From Prunus persica (taxonomy: Eukaryota; Streptophyta; Magnoliopsida; Rosales; Rosaceae): a stretch of 64,000 nt of DNA. The position numbers and the translations under genes are program-made. The notes beneath the pieces are model-generated. The model was not told the origin of the DNA and did no database searches. It was given only the letters and a program-made list of their open reading frames with translations. This document shows positions 58,415 to 64,000 of this stretch, piece after piece. Each line of letters begins with the position of its first letter. Position 1 is the first letter of the stretch. Location: assembly GCF_000346465.2 (NCBI RefSeq), contig NC_034010.1, positions 3,170,926-3,234,925 on the forward strand, written 5' to 3'.

Positions 58415-60077
58415 GAGCACTTCTACCCCAAAAGGCAAGAACAAGGGGAAGGTGAAGGCAAGGTAATGTTTGTCGCTATTTATGTAAATAGTGGCAGTCT
58501 TCGTCTTTTTTGTTTCCACCCCAAACGGCAACGGCAAGGGCTTCACTTTAATTTATTTTTTATTTTTTATATTTAAACTATTAATTTTGATAAGATTTTC
58601 GATTGTCACGTGTCACTATTTATTATAAAATTCTCATCTCAAATTTCAGATAAAATTTTTAGATAAAATTTTCGGATTCAATTTTCGAATAAGATCTTCG
58701 ATTGCTATGTGTCCATATTTATTATAAAATTCACATCTCACTCATCATACAATTGAAATACCTACTCACTCATCATATAATTGAAATACTCTCAGTCCTC
58801 ATAGTCCGACACAATAGAGTACAAGGACAACTCAATCATTGGCGAAGGCGAATCAACCGGATCACGACGTGGAGAAGTATTTTCTTTTGGAGGAAATAAT
58901 AGTGCCATTATTTCCTCCACGTAACGCACCACGGGAACCGATTGCGAGCATTGTTCACTTCAGGAGCCATGTGTAATGGTTTTCTTCACACAACTGAACA
59001 AACCACATGTAGTGAATTTTGAACAATTCTTCACAACGTCCCAACATTAGTGATTTTTTGAATCATTTATTACCTTGGCCAATGGCACAAAACCACACTT
59101 GTGCTTGAAGAATTTATTAAAAAAATAAAATTGGAAAGCCAAGAAAATATAATTAAAAAAATATGACATTAAATTGAATAAAACGACAATTAGAAATTTG
59201 TAACCTCATCGCCAATATTTTCACCACTTCAAACCATTTCCCTTGCTTTTGCCAACGCATCTCTCCATTTCTCTAGCTCTTTATTCAAAAAAATTCACCT
59301 AGTAGCCAAGTGCATTTTCGACCAAGTCGAACCCGATCTTTCACAAAATTCTTCATTAATTTTTCTCTACATATGAGAGAAGTTCATCTCTTTGCCCATG
59401 ATCAGGCAATGACCAACTTTGACCCAACACTCAGAAAACAAAATATCTTCAACGGTTGTCCACATGCCTCTGACTACAATGGAAGAGGCCATTTATTTTT
59501 TGACACAAATGGAATTTAGTGAAGGAGAAAAATATTGGTGTGGAAAGTGAAAAATATTTGAAGGAGAAGAATTTTTATGAAGATTTATTGTGAAATGTGA
59601 ATAATATTGGTAGGTATTTATAAAAAAAAAATCAGAATTTTTTGTTATTTTTTAAAAATACTTGAGGAGAAAAATATTTGTTGTGAAAAGTGAAAAATAT
59701 TTGAAGGAGAAGAATTTGTATGAAGATTTGTTGTGGAAAGTGAATTATATTGGTAGGTTTTATAGGAAAAAAAAATTCAGAATATTTTTTGTACTATTTT
59801 GCAATTCTTTTAGGCAAAAGGCAAAAAAAGCTCACCCATTGGATTTCTCAGAGTGTCTGAGAAGCGGTACGTGGATTCTTCTCGTTGGTTTCTGTCAGCG
59901 TGACGTCACAGCTAATGTCAGCAGCCTTCGGGCCACAGCTCAGACCATTCTTACTCGTGGGCTTGCCCGGGTTGGTGGGTCCCACCCCTTGCCCGGGCTG
60001 GACCATACGTGTTGGAGGGGTTTTTTGGTCCTGAGGCCCCCTTTTGCCTGCCCTCCCCCCTTGCAGTGGAAGTGCTC
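58415..60077. mobile_element. PIF/Harbinger-like element upstream of TTC27
   Basis: Ends GAGCACTTCTACC and, inverted, GAGCACTTCCACT. Flanks are TTA (58412-58414) and TAA (60078-60080), not an exact direct duplication, so the class rests on the ends. It is 1663 bp with AT-rich interior, a tandem duplication at 59521-59790, and no clear transposase frame. The open frame 59662-60096 crosses the duplication and the right end and is not believed. Confidence 0.6.
59521..59790. repeat. Tandem duplication inside the Harbinger-like element
   Basis: About 135-140 bp repeated, sharing GAAAAATATTTGAAGGAGAA and ATATTGGTAGGT blocks, with indels in the A and T runs. Confidence 0.8.
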
Positions 60078-60914
60078 TAAAATTTTCGTTAGTTAATTTA
60101 ATTAAACTACTATTTATATTCTATTTAAAATAAATTTTAGAAGAGAAAAATATTTTGGGATATGACTTTTTACATCCATGTGTTGGCAACGGGATGACTA
60201 CATTGGTGGAGATTCCGACAATAAGGAGGTTGACCCAAATAGGTCAAGGAGAGCTCTTGCTAGTCTTCTGTGTTTGCAACTAAATACTAATAATAATTGA
60301 CCATACATTGTCATGTACAAGTCTTCTTCTTGTTTTAAAAACAACTTTGGTGTTTGTAACAAATAATAATTGACAATACATGGTCATGTTCAAGTTTTCG
60401 TCTTGTTTTAAAAACAACTTTGGTGTTTGTAACTAATAATAATTGACCATATGTTGTCATGTTCAAGTCTTTGTCTTGATGTAAAAACCAAAATTTAATT
60501 TAAATAGAAAAAGATGGAGGATAATTTGTAAAAGAATGAAGAGATTGTGAGAAATGATGTAAAAGGACGAAATTGAGGAAGAATAATATGTAAAATAATG
60601 AATATGTTGTGAGAAATTATGTAAGAATGAGGTAGGTATTTATACAAAAAATGTAGAATTTTTTTTTTAAAATCATTTTTTTTGGATTATAAAGAAATTG
60701 GTTGGCGTCACCTAACAACTAGGTGACGTTAGTTGGGCCCCATCCAAATATTTAGCCCATGGTGGTGAAAGGGCCACATGTGGCCCTCAATTTAGGAATT
60801 AGCCATATGTGTAGCCGTCCCTATTTTTGTAGCCCTTTGTGTAGCCCACTCTTGGAGATGGGTTTTGGAGATTTAGGGCTATAATTTAGAAATTAGCCCT
60901 CACTTAGAGATGAC
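60078..60914. other. Repeat-derived spacer with three-copy minisatellite
   Basis: At 60270-60490 a 73-80-bp unit (GTGTTTG...AATAATAATTGAC... GTCATGTTCAAGTCTT) is present three times. The right part (60700-60910) is dense in TAGCC/TTAGGGCT motifs, like a second degraded Harbinger-type end (complement GAGGTCATCTCTAAGTGAGG). The left end of that element is not recognised. Confidence 0.5.
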
Positions 60915-62090
60915 CTCATAAACCAAAAAAGCATATAAAGACCAACATGAATACAGTGATCTCGTTAAAACCTTCCAAGAAAAACTACATAGGACAAACC
61001 ACAGGATAGAAAAGAGTACTACACATGCCATGGACTAACAAGAGAGTCTAACACAGGCTACTTTGGACCGCTACAAAGAACCCGAAATAAACATACAACA
61101 TAGCACAACTCTAAGCCCTGCAAAGAGCAACCGCCATAACGTAATATTGTCAAAGAAAACCTCCTATGCATAGCGAGCATAAGTACTAAATACCAACTCC
61201 TTGAATCTTAATCTAGACCCCTACTCGACAAGGTAAAGGGATCAAGATTGGCCTCTTAGCTTTATCGGATGCCAAGCCCACAAACATTCTAGCGAGCACA
61301 TCAAGGAGACCCTTCCAGGATGGTCTTCGTCGCCTTATCAGCAAAACCTGGAATGCAAATTCAACACTCACTAGAAAAACTAGTGAGCATGAGTCTCCAA
61401 AAAGATTTCTCAAGAACAGTAAGGACATAATCACCACTCGGTTCCCCAGCCCTCATCACAGAAAAAAAAAAAAAAAAAACTTGTACATGTAGGTACAGAG
61501 ATGGCACCTAACAACCAGAAACTACACGACGCAATTCCTTCAATAGAGACGGCGTCCGCACCTCGCCACAACCTTCCAAAAGTCACCCTTTGAGTCACAG
61601 CCATGGGCAGAAGCCCTAGACTTGATACAGATGGAGCAGTCGTGGCTAGCCACCTAAACGAAAAGGTCGCGTCAAGAATGATCATGGCAAAGGCAGCCTC
61701 TGGAAGCGCCAATGAAGACCCAATCCAAACCCATAAGCAAGTGAAACGACTAGAGAATGCAGTGACGATGCGAGTGTAGTGAACCCAAATCGCGAAACTA
61801 GAAATAACTTATCGAACCACCGCAGCCTCGAAACCAAAAGCACCAGACGATTTCATCGCCTCGAAGCTAAAAAGGACCAGACGACACCACCATCTCGAAG
61901 CCAAAAAGAACCAGACGACACGCAAAGGAAACAACCACTCGAGAACGGAGAGAAAGACAGGAACAAGATTGACGCAATCAGAAGTAACGCACTGGACGAC
62001 GGTGACGCCTAGAAGTGGAAGGGAAAAAACCCTAGAAAAATCGCACGGCTCTCCTCTCTAGCGAGAGAGCGACGACCTGGAAAAATAAAA
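60915..62090 (-). mobile_element. Probable retroelement fragment (LINE-like or LTR-derivative)
   Basis: On the minus strand a GC-richer, leader-like sequence with several short repeats (CGTCTGGT..CTTTTT..GCTTCGAG near 61850-61920) runs into an AT-rich end near 60920. No reverse transcriptase or endonuclease motif is visible in the 74- and 93-residue minus frames (61213-61437, 61431-61712). Composition differs from both neighbours, which suggests an insertion, but borders and class are unresolved. Confidence 0.3.
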
Positions 62091-63057
62091 AAAGCAATTT
62101 AAAATATTGTTTTCTCCATGTTTACAAGTGTTCTACAAATGTTAGAGTTTATGGCATTTTTTAATTTTTAATTAGGAATAAATTGGGTTTTAATTTTAAG
62201 GATGATGTGTTAAGTTTAAATTCTTTAGATTAAATTTTAATGAGGTGGCGTGTACAAGATAAAAAAGTCAAACAGATCATGACAGAGAAAATTAGAGCAA
62301 AGAATCTGTATCCAACTTAAATAAGGATATTATACATAATAGGTAACAATCAAAAATCCAATTAAGGGGATTATTCAGTACATACTTTTGTGGAGAAATA
62401 AAGACTTTCATAGAATAAAAAACTCTAATGAGGGTATCCAAAAAGTTAATGACTTGAGATGCCTAAATAGGTGAGTCATATCATATAAAATCTCTTTAAC
62501 AACCTTGTCAAACTTAGTTATCAAAGTTGCAACCACTTTCTCTCTCTTTAGGACTGGTAAGTTGAGTTTGATTATTCAAAACATTTAATTTTACTTTGGA
62601 AAAACAAGACCTACCTTGAAAATGTTAAAACATGCTTCTTTTTTTTTCCTTTTTTGATAATAAATACATGGACATTTTTAACATGTTTTTATATTTTTCA
62701 TTCTTTTTCTTGATATTCCATTAATTAAATTGAAAAGTCTGTTGGAGCAAAAATTATTCAAGTAGCAAATCAACCTTTTCAAATTGCCACATAAGCCAAC
62801 ACATTTTAATTTGAAAAGTTTAATTTGCTACTACTATTAAAGATGCTCTTCTAGTGACATCACAATGGGAAGCTAAACAGGCAAAAGCCTTCTCAACGTC
62901 TATATGTCACATACTCACCCTCTCCAACCTCTCATCACTCGAGCCTCTCTTCGCTCTAGGAGACCCTTTCTTCTAGGAAGCAAGCCAACATTGCAATCCC
63001 CATCTTTGGAGAAATCAATGACTTCAGCAAACCTGTTATAATTTCCCGAATATCTCC
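62091..63057. other. Unassigned AT-rich stretch
   Basis: No gene, complete repeat or inverted ends recognised. Confidence 0.4.
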
Positions 63058-63196
63058 ATTTTTTTTTAAAAGGGCATTCCCTAATGAAAAAGGCGACAAT
63101 ATACTAAATTCACACATACTACACTGATGCTAGGACTTGATCCCGAAACCTTACCTAAGGAAGTAAAATACTCTAAACTACTACACTAGTAGATCC
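63058..63196 (-). mobile_element. tRNA-derived SINE
   Basis: Minus-strand A-box-like TAGTAGTTTAGAG and B-box-like GGGATCAAGTCC are about 30 bp apart. The tail is the T run at about 63058-63067 on plus. The body (GTGTGAATTTAGTATATTGTCGCC) is shared with the partial copy at 63918-64000, so this is a family with at least two local members. Confidence 0.65.
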
Positions 63197-63720
63197 TTGC
63201 CGAATATCTCCATCTTAAGTCCACAAATAGACTCATGTCAAGCCAAGGGCATTTGGTAACGAATTGAAAGCACACTACGAAAATGAAAGTTCGTCTTATT
63301 GTAAAACATAGGTGATATGGGTATTCGAATACATGATGTCAACTGCTGGGGTAACTGCCATTTTTTCGTTTTAATTAAAGAAAAAAGAAATATAACAAAA
63401 TCATTTAGAGATGAAGAAAAGAGTGAAAGCAAATAAAATTAAGATAACTTTTTACATTTCAGTTTTTAGTTTCAGAACCATGTGTAATTTCAACACAACG
63501 GCTCTCATCTGTTTCTTTTAATTTAAAAGAAGCACAAAAACAAATGAAAATTACTAACATACCCTAGTTTCGAAGAATTGGGAGTCGCACTGAAGAAAAA
63601 TCAGAAAAAGATGAAGAGGCTGGATAGTCTGATGATTGTATCAATGAGCCCAAAAGAGGTCAGCTGGTTGAATCATACAAAGGATTAGTTACCAAAATTG
63701 TAGGTAAAAATTGTAGTTTA
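63197..63720. other. Spacer, includes 3' UTR of the edge gene
   Basis: Between a SINE and the stop codon of the minus-strand terminal exon. No other feature seen; the frame 63238-63432 on minus is not believed. Confidence 0.4.
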
Positions 63721-63819
63721 TCAATCCCCCATAAACTTCTGTTTCTTGGCTGTGTTCATGTATGGTCTGATAACCCATTCAGTCTGGGCTTCATTCTGAT
63801 CCACTGTTCCTAACTTAAT
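63721..63819 (-). CDS. Terminal exon of an unrecognised gene running off the right edge
   Basis: A minus-strand acceptor TTGCAG (complement at 63820-63825) is followed by 32 codons in phase 0 and TGA at 63723-63721. The peptide includes IKLGTVDQNEAQTEWVIRPY and ends KKQKFMGD. It is charged, with no membrane segment. The clean acceptor, open frame and coding-like composition support a real last exon, but it is too short to name a family. The upstream intron contains a SINE, and the preceding exons lie beyond 64000. Confidence 0.6.
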   Translation of the reverse strand: MKLGTVDQNEAQTEWVIRPYMNTAKKQKFMGD

Positions 63820-63917
63820 CTGCAACACCAAAGCAAAGAAGGTATGAACAAGTCTGGACTATTAAACAGTCTACTAGTCATAAACACAGAAATACCTCAA
63901 ATAATTAAACACAACTT

Positions 63918-64000
63918 TTTTTTAGGACCTTTCATATTGAGAGAGGCGATAACATACTAAACTCACACACACTACATAGATGCTAGGACTCAAACCTAGG
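63918..64000 (-). mobile_element. Partial SINE cut by the right edge
   Basis: T run at 63918-63925 (tail), then a body matching the SINE at 63058-63196 (GCGATAACATACTAAACTCACAC versus GCGACAATATACTAAATTCACAC in pieces), then a B-box complement GGACTCAAACC near 63986. The A-box end lies outside the window. Confidence 0.6.

Noticed and set aside
59662..60096. 144-residue plus frame
   Set aside because: It runs through a tandem duplication and across the end of a Harbinger-like element; no domain.
61213..61712. Minus-strand frames of 74 and 93 residues
   Set aside because: No reverse transcriptase, endonuclease or other motif; one contains a poly-Phe run from an A tract.

Overview
The window looks like nuclear DNA of a flowering plant. 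It has long AT-rich introns with GT-AG borders, a Ty1/copia retrotransposon primed by initiator tRNA-Met, tRNA-derived SINEs, hAT, PIF/Harbinger and Mutator-like elements, and genes whose proteins match eudicot families. The repeat style suggests a woody eudicot, perhaps Rosaceae; that is a guess and was not tested. All exon borders below were read by hand from reading-frame continuity, splice sites and recalled family sequences; no alignment was run.

Layout. 1-9.6 kb: repeat-rich and gene-free. It holds small foldbacks, an array of short palindromes, and a copia element (3614-8553) inserted into an older inverted-repeat element (3114-8941). 9.6-15.6 kb, minus strand: a seven-exon gene for a probable plastid TPR-like membrane protein. 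16.8-18.7 kb, minus: a two-exon short-chain dehydrogenase very like xanthoxin dehydrogenase ABA2 (abscisic acid synthesis). 18.8-29.4 kb: a dense stack of nested transposons, including a 3-kb probable solo LTR carrying a higher-order minisatellite. 29.7-41.1 kb, plus: a 14-exon AQUARIUS homologue (SF1 RNA helicase of the spliceosome). 42.4-44.7 kb, minus: a broken NB-ARC-LRR resistance-gene relic. 46.0-58.3 kb, minus: a 20-exon TTC27-type TPR gene with one GC-AG intron. 58.4-64 kb: Harbinger-like and other repeats, plus the terminal exon of a minus-strand gene that continues past the right edge.

The genes do not form an operon or pathway; each appears to be a separate single-copy gene. What links them is that every complete gene has an identifiable transposon or SINE within about 125-310 bp upstream of its start codon, so their promoters probably include transposon-derived DNA. 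I found no clear sign of an unknown protein-coding system. The most unusual material is the repeat architecture: four nested stacks whose insertion order can be read from target-site duplications, six copies of a short palindrome in 0.9 kb, a young copia element with three reading-frame breaks, and the minisatellite inside the solo LTR.
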